DNA of 7,064 nucleotides from an uncultured Catenibacterium sp. Its GTDB lineage: Bacteria > Bacillota_I > Bacilli_A > Erysipelotrichales > Coprobacillaceae. The notes below the pieces were generated by a model. It had not been told where the DNA came from. It worked only from the letters and a program-made list of their open reading frames with translations, and did not search any database. Position numbers and translations under genes: made by a program. The DNA lies in NCBI RefSeq assembly GCF_900764565.1, contig NZ_CAAFOM010000218.1:1-7064 (forward strand), in the 5' to 3' direction. This document shows, one piece after another, positions 1 through 6,701 of the stretch (positions are counted from its first letter, which is position 1; the number at the start of each line of letters is the position of its first letter).

Positions 1-33
1 ATCATAACTTATAGTTACAATCTTTTTAGATTT

Positions 34-1311
34 TTAAATTTTATTCTGCTTTTCATATATGCCAATCAAAATAGCTATTATATTTTTATTTAATCGAATA
101 TATTTTCCAAATGGATTAATTACTAATCCATTCACTCCTTTTAAGTCAAGCACTAATTTAAAGATTGATAAGATAGGCTGGTTTATTTGAACATTCCCAC
201 TTGAGCCTTTATGCATTTCATCTGTTGAAGTAAATACACCGAGCCACTCTTTACCCTTCGCGTCTTTTACTGTTTCCATTTTAAGTTTCATATCATGATC
301 AAGTGTAAAAGTATCACCAATGCTTATATTGTTAATCTGGTCATCTGATAAGAATGAGTGAGTTGTGATATAAGGAATAATAAGTTCTTCGCCCTGTTTC
401 ATTGCATTCATCATTGAATCCATAAATAGTATCATTCCATCCTTATTATCCTGAACATAATATTGGTCTATTGCTTTCCCAATCAGTTTATTTGTATCTG
501 CTAAAACATCTTTTCTAGTAAGAGTATGATCAAATTCATCAAGAATATCTATCATTTCTTTGTTGATACGATGTTTGCATTCACTCATCAACCATTCAGG
601 TATGCCATAATATGCTTCCGCAATACTTCCTGTAATAGCACCAAGTGTATCTGTATCTCCACCAAGAGATACTGCATTTCTTATGGCATCTTCAAAGTCT
701 TTGCTTTCTAGAAAGGCAATAATTGCTTCAGGAACTGTTTTCTGACATGTTTCATCCATATGATAGCCTGGTCGAATCTCATTGAGTGTTCTATTTAAAT
801 CATAATGAAATTCTTTCTCTATATATTTCTTAATTTCTTCTTTTGAAGATTTGTTTCTTGCAAGATATATAGCGCAGGCTGTAGCTTCTGCCCCTTTTAT
901 ACCTTCTGGATGATTATGAGTTACATTAGCAGTTGCTTTCGCAACTTCTTTTGTTCTTTCAATAGAATCATACAACCAGCCTGCGGCAGATACTCTCATG
1001 GCAGAACCATTTCCAAAACTATTATAGGGCTGAGGATGTTTTAATCTAATCCATTGACTAAAATAACCACCATATCCTGCATGAGGATATCTTCTACCCC
1101 ATGACTGCATGCTTGTGATAACAGCTTCTTCTATTTCTTTCACTGTTGCGTCTAACCCTACTTTAAGTAATGCTTCACATACTGCAAGAGTCATGACTGA
1201 GTCATCTGTGAAATAAGATCTTCTACTGAATAACTTAAAATCCTTAGTTTTATCTCCTCTATCATATTCAAATGGGCTTCCAATAATATCTCCTAAAATT
1301 GCACCATACAT
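34..1311 (-). CDS. ADP-ribosylglycohydrolase (ARH/DraG family) fused to a C-terminal SseB-like domain
   Basis: This 425-residue cytosolic protein is predicted to hydrolyse ADP-ribose from modified proteins or small molecules with a magnesium centre. Family motifs are visible: GAILGDIIG at residues 3-11, the metal-binding TDD at 35-37, GNGSAMR at 100-106, THNHPEG at about 131-137 and GGDTDTLG at 217-224. These cover an ARH domain of about residues 1-285. Residues about 290-420 match an SseB N-terminal-type domain, with WLGVFTSTDEM and a later NGLVINPFGKYIRL segment. SseB is a poorly understood serine-sensitivity protein also found near secretion and stress genes. The start chosen is ATG 1311: GGAGG lies 8 bp upstream and the protein then begins MYGAILGD, as family members do. 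An in-frame TTG at 1326 would lie on the ribosome binding site. The gene has its own promoter and follows a terminator. The ADP-ribosylglycohydrolase assignment is firm; the substrate is unknown. Confidence 0.93.
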   Translation of the reverse strand: MYGAILGDIIGSPFEYDRGDKTKDFKLFSRRSYFTDDSVMTLAVCEALLKVGLDATVKEIEEAVITSMQSWGRRYPHAGYGGYFSQWIRLKHPQPYNSFGNGSAMRVSAAGWLYDSIERTKEVAKATANVTHNHPEGIKGAEATACAIYLARNKSSKEEIKKYIEKEFHYDLNRTLNEIRPGYHMDETCQKTVPEAIIAFLESKDFEDAIRNAVSLGGDTDTLGAITGSIAEAYYGIPEWLMSECKHRINKEMIDILDEFDHTLTRKDVLADTNKLIGKAIDQYYVQDNKDGMILFMDSMMNAMKQGEELIIPYITTHSFLSDDQINNISIGDTFTLDHDMKLKMETVKDAKGKEWLGVFTSTDEMHKGSSGNVQINQPILSIFKLVLDLKGVNGLVINPFGKYIRLNKNIIAILIGIYEKQNKI

Positions 1312-1319
1312 AATATATT

Positions 1320-1324
1320 CCTCC
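1320..1324 (-). promoter_or_regulatory. Ribosome binding site that sets the ADP-ribosylglycohydrolase start
   Basis: GGAGG on the minus strand is 8 bp upstream of ATG 1311. It abuts and partly covers the alternative TTG at 1324-1326, so the TTG cannot be the real start. Confidence 0.85.
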
Positions 1325-1335
1325 AATCTTTTCTT

Positions 1336-1364
1336 ATTACAATATGAGTATAAATAAAGATCAA
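1336..1364 (-). promoter_or_regulatory. Sigma-A-type promoter for the ADP-ribosylglycohydrolase gene
   Basis: On the minus strand TTGATC (-35, 1364-1359) is followed after exactly 17 bp by TGTAAT (-10, 1341-1336). The matches to consensus are 4/6 and 5/6. Transcription would begin near 1329, leaving a leader of under 20 nt that carries just the ribosome binding site. It lies downstream of the terminator after the macro-domain gene, so this gene is probably its own transcription unit. Confidence 0.6.
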
Positions 1365-1373
1365 GGACATATG

Positions 1374-1390
1374 GTCGCTTTTAAAGCGAC
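1374..1390. repeat. Perfect 8-bp-arm dyad upstream of the ADP-ribosylglycohydrolase promoter
   Basis: GTCGCTTTTAAAGCGAC consists of perfect 8-bp inverted arms around one central base. It ends 9 bp before the -35 hexamer, where an operator or activator site would sit. As RNA it would form a 6-7 bp GC-containing hairpin, but no T run follows on the minus strand, so it is not a typical terminator by itself. A regulatory role is inference. Confidence 0.55.
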
Positions 1391-1393
1391 ACT

Positions 1394-1423
1394 TAAAAAC
1401 GTCGATACAATAAGTACCGACGT
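1394..1423 (-). terminator. Intrinsic terminator after the macro-domain gene
   Basis: Three bases past the macro gene's TAA, the minus strand has arms ACGTCG and CGACGT. One mismatch and a further 3-bp stem (GTA/TAC in the inner part) follow, around a loop of about 5 nt. The hairpin occupies 1399-1423 and is followed at once by TTTTT (1398-1394). It closes the transglutaminase-like/macro operon. Confidence 0.75.
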
Positions 1424-1426
1424 CAG

Positions 1427-2431
1427 TTATATACCAAGGGTTTCATTGGTATATTTGAATAATGTGATGTTAAGTTCCATAATATCATACTGTTTGTCTA
1501 TGATTGCTTTTTGAACAATCAAATCTACTTTACTGCTAGGACTAAATGCCCAATCCGCTCTTGCAAGAAGATCTTTTGATTCTTCTAGATTAAGTTCTAA
1601 GGCGATACAGAGAGCAAGCACAGTTTTCTTTTTTGGATGATAGTTCTTATTACATTGAATCTTTGAAAAAAGTTTTCTATCCAGATTTGCTCTTTTCCAC
1701 ACATCCTTATTATCTAAATGCGATTTGTCTATAAGTTCAAATAATTTATCATGAAATGAAGGACCTATGTTTGTAAGCTGGTCTTCTAAAGAAGTATCAG
1801 GTAAAGATAGTGATGTCTCTTCATAAAACATTGACTCAAATGAAGAATGGAGACGTGCACTTCGTTTACTTCTTACAGGATATTCTTTGATATGACTTTC
1901 TCTGACATAGTTTGCATCAATATAAGAATCAATCTCACCTACAATCTGGCCAGATAACTGGAAGGATTTCTTATCAAATACAACTAAGATGATTTCTATT
2001 TCATGTTCTGTCAAAAATTGACTGAATACAGATACTGCAATATGTAGTGCTTTATCTTTTGGAAATTCATAAATACCTGTTGAAATAAGAGGAAATGCGA
2101 TACTTTGACATCCAAGTTCTATCGCCTTTTCTAAAGGTAGACGATAACATCTTTCCAGTATTTCAAGTTCATGATGATTTCCATCAACCCATATAGGTCC
2201 TACTGTATGAATAATATATTTCGCATTGAGATTATAAGCACTAGTTACCGCAATTTCTCCTCTTTCAATTTGACCAATAGTTTTTCTTTCCGCAAGAAGT
2301 GCTTCTTTTCCTGCTGCTTCATATATCGCAAGATCTGTGCCACTGACACATTTAGGTTTTGGGTTAGCTGTATTGACTATAATGTCTGCTGCTACTTTTG
2401 TGATATCATTTCTTACTATCTTAAATGCCAT
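1427..2431 (-). CDS. Macro domain protein with C-terminal helix-turn-helix-like region
   Basis: The 334-residue protein has an N-terminal macro domain (about residues 1-165), a fold that binds ADP-ribose and often hydrolyses ADP-ribosylated or O-acetyl-ADP-ribose substrates. Landmarks are NDIT at 8-11, VNTANP at 19-24, GTDLAIYEAAG at 31-41, YIIHTVGPIW at 72-81 and the phosphate-loop-like PLISTGIYEFP at 114-124. The catalytic-loop sequences differ from the common NAAN and GGVD-type patterns, so activity is uncertain. After a polar linker (about 175-220), residues 225-334 form a helical region with FSKIQCNKNYHPKKKTVLAL at 255-274 and a later LNLEESKDLLARA. It resembles an Xre-like helix-turn-helix module that I recall at the C-terminus of other Firmicute proteins. 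The ATG at 2431 has AAGGAG 8 bp upstream, and the gene lies 4 bp after the transglutaminase-like stop, so translational coupling is likely. Macro call firm; helix-turn-helix call moderate. Confidence 0.9.
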   Translation of the reverse strand: MAFKIVRNDITKVAADIIVNTANPKPKCVSGTDLAIYEAAGKEALLAERKTIGQIERGEIAVTSAYNLNAKYIIHTVGPIWVDGNHHELEILERCYRLPLEKAIELGCQSIAFPLISTGIYEFPKDKALHIAVSVFSQFLTEHEIEIILVVFDKKSFQLSGQIVGEIDSYIDANYVRESHIKEYPVRSKRSARLHSSFESMFYEETSLSLPDTSLEDQLTNIGPSFHDKLFELIDKSHLDNKDVWKRANLDRKLFSKIQCNKNYHPKKKTVLALCIALELNLEESKDLLARADWAFSPSSKVDLIVQKAIIDKQYDIMELNITLFKYTNETLGI

Positions 2432-2435
2432 AGTG

Positions 2436-3131
2436 CTATCTCCTTATTTTCTTTACATTATAATTCATGAGATGTCTACCAATATATTTATAGGCCAATG
2501 ATTTAATGGGTGACATCTCTTGATGATGTTCTTTTAATAACTCATCTGGACAATCATAAATACCAAAGTCTTGAGTGATTCCTTCGCTTTGAATATAGGT
2601 ATTGTTTCTATTGAAATCAATAGTTGGCTTTCTAAAATCCTTCACTGCAACCCCATAACCACAAAATGGACCATTACATTTTGCATATCGTTTTTGAAGT
2701 TTTTTCAGATATTCTTTATCTAGAATAAACCCTTCTAGTTCATACCAATGATTTTCAAGGTATACTTCTACCCAGCTATGAAATATATGAGCAGGTGCAC
2801 TACAATACACAATACCTGTCATGGCGCCTTTTTGTAATTTCTTATCAATAGTAAAACCATGAATTCTACAGGGAATATCACAGGCACATAGTAACGCCAT
2901 AAATAAAGTTCCTTTTGTATTACATTGCCCAAAACCATCGGACAATACTTTTGAGGCCTGTATAGTATCATCTCTATTATACCCAAATAGTATATCATCT
3001 CTTACATAATTATAGATTGATTGTATTCTTTCAAATTTATTTATTTCGTTCCAGTGTTTATCATGAATTAACTTTTGAATTGCTGGATGAGAATAATTCA
3101 GCATATGCGTTTCTTTCAGATATTCATCCAT
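2436..3131 (-). CDS. Transglutaminase-like (papain-fold) protein
   Basis: The 231-residue protein belongs to the transglutaminase-like superfamily, cysteine-dependent enzymes that include peptidases, deamidases and cross-linkers. The predicted nucleophile is Cys70 in GFGQCNTKGTLF, typical for the family. The general base is His118 in IFHSWVEVYLENHWYELEG. The usual acidic third residue seems to be Glu133, where Asp is more common. Other conserved-looking features are YAKCNGPFCGYGVAVKDF near 149-166 and the C-terminal HHQEMSP. No signal peptide or membrane segment is visible, so it is probably cytosolic. ATG 3131 was chosen because GGAGG is 9 bp upstream; the in-frame ATG 3140 touches the GGAGG with no spacer. 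The gene is the first of an operon with the macro-domain gene and is preceded by an extended -10 promoter. The substrate is unknown, and a peptidase or a protein-modifying role are both possible. Confidence 0.85.
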   Translation of the reverse strand: MDEYLKETHMLNYSHPAIQKLIHDKHWNEINKFERIQSIYNYVRDDILFGYNRDDTIQASKVLSDGFGQCNTKGTLFMALLCACDIPCRIHGFTIDKKLQKGAMTGIVYCSAPAHIFHSWVEVYLENHWYELEGFILDKEYLKKLQKRYAKCNGPFCGYGVAVKDFRKPTIDFNRNNTYIQSEGITQDFGIYDCPDELLKEHHQEMSPIKSLAYKYIGRHLMNYNVKKIRR

Positions 3132-3140
3132 TATGATCAT

Positions 3141-3145
3141 CCTCC
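3141..3145 (-). promoter_or_regulatory. Ribosome binding site that sets the transglutaminase-like start
   Basis: GGAGG on the minus strand lies 9 bp before ATG 3131 and directly abuts ATG 3140. The spacing favours 3131 and a 231-residue protein. Confidence 0.75.
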
Positions 3146-3155
3146 ATTCATATAG

Positions 3156-3164
3156 ATTATACCA
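3156..3164 (-). promoter_or_regulatory. Extended -10 promoter for the transglutaminase-like/macro operon
   Basis: The minus strand reads TGGTATAAT, a perfect TGn extension plus consensus -10. No good -35 hexamer is found 16-18 bp upstream, as expected for an extended -10 promoter. The start point would be near 3149, giving a leader of about 18 nt. It sits just downstream of the helicase terminator. Confidence 0.6.
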
Positions 3165-3178
3165 TTTTTGTGTGTTTT

Positions 3179-3209
3179 AAAAAGATTGTGCTCTAGGAGT
3201 CACAATCTT
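3179..3209 (-). terminator. Intrinsic terminator overlapping the helicase stop codon
   Basis: Perfect 9-bp arms AAGATTGTG and CACAATCTT enclose a 10-nt loop that can pair further (CTC/GAG). On the minus strand the stem runs into TTTTT (3183-3179). The helicase TAG at 3195-3193 lies in the loop, so the signal ends the gene with no wasted sequence. Confidence 0.8.
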
Positions 3210-6093
3210 CTGTGCTTGTATGATTGACTATGAGTTCTTCGGCAATAGTATGAGATTTTACTCTCATCAAGCTATCATAAATATTTGATTTACCAAGTAG
3301 ATTCATACCACCATGCCATACAATTTCTTGATCCATAATCGCAAAATAAGAATCTAAATCAGGATAGATTTCTACAAATACACCATTACCATATAATAAA
3401 TCTATAAGATGATTTGTATATGGATCATCTGTTTGTTTTGTGAATACAATGACTGAAACACCCTTTTCCTGTCTATCCTTAATTAAATCAATAAAAGACA
3501 ATATTTTCTTTTCATTTAACTGCGGACTAGAAATAATGATGCTTTTATTTGCTTCATGGATATCTTGTCTGAATATTTCTAAATAATCACTATAATTATA
3601 AATATGATTCACGTTTTGTTTATTTTCTACTATATCAGTAATCACGTCAAAGCCAATCTTTCTATAGACAGACAAACGTTTCTTATACATGTTATTGAAA
3701 TAATGAATGTGTGAATCCACATAGTCATAGACAATCGCACTCTCTTTATACTTGTAGTCTCTATTGATTCTTCCTAAGAACTGATCGACTAATGGTTCGC
3801 CAGATACTGGAGAAGTTAAGAATAGTGTATCAAGTCTAGGCACATTGAACCCTTCACCCACTGATTGAGATGTCGCAACAAGTATAAAAGGTTCATCATG
3901 AGGAAGTGACAGTATTGTTTTTCTTGTTTCTTCATTTTCTTTTAATGTATGATCACCATAAATCAGATATGTATGATCTAAAACATCTTTTTTCAGCGAT
4001 TCATACAATGATTTTGCATGTTCCTTATATCGTGTCAGAATAATCGGTGTTCTATTTTCTTCAATACACTTCTTGATATCAGAAATAATCATATTATTTC
4101 TATCTTCGTTTTTAGAAATCAATGCATAGGCACTATTGAGATCATTTTTACTATCAGCTAATGGAATAACTCTAGTAAAACGTGGATAAACATAATGATC
4201 AATAGTCTGTTTTTCTATTCTTTCTCTACTTGTATATTGATGTCTGATTGGACCTAACTGCATATAGACCTTCTTTTCTAGTCTGTCTATTCTCTTATCA
4301 CTGGCAGATACTCCATAAACATATTTTGAATTAATTTGACGTAACACCTCTTCAAATACATGAGAAGCACCATGATGACATTCATCCACTATCACCATTC
4401 CATAGGTTTGATCTAGACGACTATTGCCTTCTTTATCATAAATAGAATTGACTGATACAACATCAATGATCCCAGTTAAAGTATTTTTACTACCATGTAA
4501 GACACCTATAAGATCTTTTCTTTGTTTTTCTTTACCTGATTTTGTTTTATACATAGGAAGGTCTTCGTTTATTTCTAAAAAGTGATGTAATTCATCCACC
4601 CATTGATTAATAAGTGAAACACTCTGCATGATAATGAGTGTATTCACTTTTCTTTGAGATATCAAATAACTAGAGACAACAGTCTTACCAAATGCAGTCG
4701 CTGCATTAAGAACACCATTATCATATTTCAATAGATTAGAAGCGGCAGGAAGCTGTTCATCTCTTAACTGTCCAGTAAATCTCACATTGATAGGCTTTCC
4801 TTTTTCTCTTTTATCATTGAGTTCATACTCTATATTTGATGAATGACATTTATTGATAAGTGTTTCTAATAGGCCTCTTGGGATTTTTATATAATCATCT
4901 AGATCTTCTCCTAAATAGATGACTCTTGGCTGGTTCCAATTGGAATAGCCTAAGTTATGATTTTTATAGAAGATAGGATTATCAAAAGCCGCTAAGCGTC
5001 TGATCTGGTTCTGGATACGAGGCTTCAAATTAAGTGTATCAACGTAGATACCATCTGCAAGCACAATAGAGAGTTTTTCTATCACATCTTCATTATGGAA
5101 GTTTTCATCTTTTTTCCAAGGTTTGATCCTTTTTCCCGGATTAATTGTAAGAAGACCTTGAGGAATAGAAAGTTCTTCTTTCCACTTGTAAATATATTCT
5201 TCTATCTCATTTTTAGATAATTGATGAATTGTTCTTAGTAATTTCCATTGATCATAGTAAGGATTCCAGTTCTCATCTACAAAAACACTGTTACCTTGTC
5301 TTAATGCCTGCCCTTGAAGCGGTAACGCGACAAGATTACCTAAGCCTTCACTATGGTCCTGAGTTGGAAACATACGATCATAATATCTAAATGATTTGAG
5401 ATTAATAGATTGTGCCCCCTTCTCCATCAACAACAATCCAAACTCTCTTGCAAGAGTGGCAGGTACAAATTCTTTAAAGAGGATCCATGCATGTGCACCA
5501 TTTCCTGAACGTGAACGTTCTATGAGTACATCAATACAATTTTCATAACATATTTTTCTAATTGCGTTTATTTCATCTTTCCAATCATTGTTTTCGATAT
5601 TTTCTTCATCATGATTATCAAAATCAAAAACAATGAGTTTACATGTATCATCTTCTAATAAAGGATATAAACCAATAACATCTGTACAATTATCTTTATA
5701 GCCTAATAAATGTCTTTTTCCTGTTTCTCTATCTAATGCTTTCCATTCTCTATACGGACACTCCTGACAGGACACCTTCTTTTTATTCTGTTTAGGACAG
5801 TGATCTTTCCATCTATTAAAACATTGTGGAAAATATCCTCCCTTAGCGCCTCTTAATGCGTAAACATCTCTCCTTCCTTGAAATAATGTAAGGAAGTAAG
5901 CTGCAAGAATATCAGTAATATACGTATCCTTGATACATACATCTTCATTTAAATTTTCATTTGTCGTTTTTTCTGTTGACTCATTAAATGTGATGTTAGC
6001 TTTTTTTAATAATGTTTTTAATTCTTGATTTTCTTCTTGGAGATGTCTAATCATCTTTCTTAATGATTCCAAGTTCTGCCCTTCTAGATACAT
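3193..6093 (-). CDS. TOTE-type primase-helicase fusion: coiled coil, AEP primase, SF2 helicase, PLD-like domain
   Basis: This 966-residue protein is a multidomain DNA-processing enzyme. Residues about 5-35 are a short coiled coil. Residues about 55-300 resemble an archaeo-eukaryotic-type primase: the metal-binding DFD at 157-159 (VFDFDNHD) and SRSGNGAHAW at 194-203 with His201. A Cys cluster (Cys91, Cys99, Cys109, Cys112) lies in its N-terminal half and may bind zinc. After a linker, the SF2 helicase spans about 440-800: Walker A ATAFGKT at 465-471, DECH at 570-573, VSAS at 595-598, SVGEGFN at 744-750 and arginine-finger motif QFLGRINR at 771-778. Residues about 840-957 look like a PLD-like domain (IIISSPQL, IVWHGGMNLLG), but the HxK position reads DSY, so nuclease activity is doubtful. 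The family is linked to TOTE conflict systems; antiviral or anti-mobile-element action is inferred. ATG 6093 has AAGGAG 7 bp upstream. It has its own weak promoter and a strong terminator. Confidence 0.93.
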   Translation of the reverse strand: MYLEGQNLESLRKMIRHLQEENQELKTLLKKANITFNESTEKTTNENLNEDVCIKDTYITDILAAYFLTLFQGRRDVYALRGAKGGYFPQCFNRWKDHCPKQNKKKVSCQECPYREWKALDRETGKRHLLGYKDNCTDVIGLYPLLEDDTCKLIVFDFDNHDEENIENNDWKDEINAIRKICYENCIDVLIERSRSGNGAHAWILFKEFVPATLAREFGLLLMEKGAQSINLKSFRYYDRMFPTQDHSEGLGNLVALPLQGQALRQGNSVFVDENWNPYYDQWKLLRTIHQLSKNEIEEYIYKWKEELSIPQGLLTINPGKRIKPWKKDENFHNEDVIEKLSIVLADGIYVDTLNLKPRIQNQIRRLAAFDNPIFYKNHNLGYSNWNQPRVIYLGEDLDDYIKIPRGLLETLINKCHSSNIEYELNDKREKGKPINVRFTGQLRDEQLPAASNLLKYDNGVLNAATAFGKTVVSSYLISQRKVNTLIIMQSVSLINQWVDELHHFLEINEDLPMYKTKSGKEKQRKDLIGVLHGSKNTLTGIIDVVSVNSIYDKEGNSRLDQTYGMVIVDECHHGASHVFEEVLRQINSKYVYGVSASDKRIDRLEKKVYMQLGPIRHQYTSRERIEKQTIDHYVYPRFTRVIPLADSKNDLNSAYALISKNEDRNNMIISDIKKCIEENRTPIILTRYKEHAKSLYESLKKDVLDHTYLIYGDHTLKENEETRKTILSLPHDEPFILVATSQSVGEGFNVPRLDTLFLTSPVSGEPLVDQFLGRINRDYKYKESAIVYDYVDSHIHYFNNMYKKRLSVYRKIGFDVITDIVENKQNVNHIYNYSDYLEIFRQDIHEANKSIIISSPQLNEKKILSFIDLIKDRQEKGVSVIVFTKQTDDPYTNHLIDLLYGNGVFVEIYPDLDSYFAIMDQEIVWHGGMNLLGKSNIYDSLMRVKSHTIAEELIVNHTSTEDCDS

Positions 6094-6122
6094 TGTATGT
6101 CTCCTTAATTGTTATTTATTCC

Positions 6123-6128
6123 ATTATA
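6123..6128 (-). promoter_or_regulatory. Possible -10 element for the primase-helicase gene
   Basis: The minus strand has a perfect TATAAT 29 bp before ATG 6093, just after the LOG terminator hairpin. The region 17 bp upstream (GTGATT) is a poor -35 and lies within the hairpin. The signal is plausible but weak. Confidence 0.4.
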
Positions 6129-6159
6129 AAAGGAATAATGATAAAAATCACTATTCCTT
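6128..6159 (-). terminator. Probable terminator at the LOG gene stop
   Basis: Twelve-bp arms with one mismatch (AAGGAATAGTGA and TCATTATTCCTT on the minus strand, 6159-6130) enclose a 6-nt loop. The 3' arm runs into a short T tract (TTTT, 6131-6128). The stem is AT-rich, so termination may be partial. The hairpin overlaps the TAG stop of the LOG gene (6153-6151). Confidence 0.6.
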
Positions 6160-6687
6160 CTCAATAATATTCTTTATCTCATCTAAACTATCCGCAAAAT
6201 AGATACCCTTCTGTTTTTCATCAGTAGATAATCCCATTTCTATCATATGGGACATAAGTTCTTTCATACCTTTATAATAATCATTGAGATTATAGAATAT
6301 ACAAGGTGCATGTAATTGTTTTAAAGATATCTTAGACATAACTTCTGATATTTCTTCTAATGTTCCTGTACCACCTGGAAAGGCAATAAAGGCATCTCCT
6401 AATTCTATCATTTTCGTTTTTCTTTCTGTCATATCTTTAGTAATGATTAACTCTGTTAATCCGTCATATTGTAGTTCTTCATCAATAAAGAATTGTGGTT
6501 CTATTCCAATAACATCTCCACCTGCATCTAATACACTTTCCGCAATGTATCCCATTAATCCTGATTTTGATCCACCATAGATGAGTGTATGATTGTTTTC
6601 TCCAATCCATGTGCCAAGTTCTTTAACTGCATCCTTCAATACTGGATTATTGCCTTCTAAAGCACCTAAATATACTGTAATGTTCAT
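6151..6687 (-). CDS. LOG-family protein (nucleoside 5'-monophosphate phosphoribohydrolase-like)
   Basis: The 178-residue, single-domain Rossmann-fold protein is of normal length for the LOG (TIGR00730) family. These enzymes cleave the base from nucleoside 5'-monophosphates; the plant and some bacterial members release free cytokinin. The evidence is the YGGSKSGLMG motif at 37-46, MTERKTKM at 86-93 and the signature PGGTGTLEE at 104-112, which carries the catalytic Glu in the family. Older annotations call such proteins lysine decarboxylases, which is not supported. ATG 6687 is preceded by AGGAG with a 6-bp spacer. It likely uses the promoter at 6771-6743 and is separated from the helicase by 57 bp that hold a hairpin. 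The true substrate in this organism is unknown. Confidence 0.92.
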   Translation of the reverse strand: MNITVYLGALEGNNPVLKDAVKELGTWIGENNHTLIYGGSKSGLMGYIAESVLDAGGDVIGIEPQFFIDEELQYDGLTELIITKDMTERKTKMIELGDAFIAFPGGTGTLEEISEVMSKISLKQLHAPCIFYNLNDYYKGMKELMSHMIEMGLSTDEKQKGIYFADSLDEIKNIIEKE

Positions 6688-6701
6688 ATGATTCTCCTAT
6701 T

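Noticed and set aside
1..33. Small inverted repeats near the left edge as a terminator for the ADP-ribosylglycohydrolase
   Set aside because: The stems are about 5 bp and AT-only, with no following T run on the minus strand; too weak to call.
526..711. 61-codon plus-strand open frame
   Set aside because: It lies wholly inside the ADP-ribosylglycohydrolase gene in the opposite frame, has no domain-like sequence and no ribosome binding site signal worth keeping.
1324..1326. TTG start for the ADP-ribosylglycohydrolase
   Set aside because: The TTG overlaps the GGAGG used by the ATG at 1311, so it cannot be the initiation site.
2171..2470. 99-codon plus-strand open frame
   Set aside because: It is antisense to the macro-domain gene, rich in Ser, Phe, Cys and Ile as expected of a shadow frame, and has no recognisable family.
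3138..3140. Upstream ATG start for the transglutaminase-like gene
   Set aside because: GGAGG directly abuts it with no spacer, whereas ATG 3131 has a 9-bp spacer.
6151..6687. Lysine decarboxylase
   Set aside because: This is an old mis-annotation of the PGGxGTxxE family; the sequence matches LOG phosphoribohydrolases.
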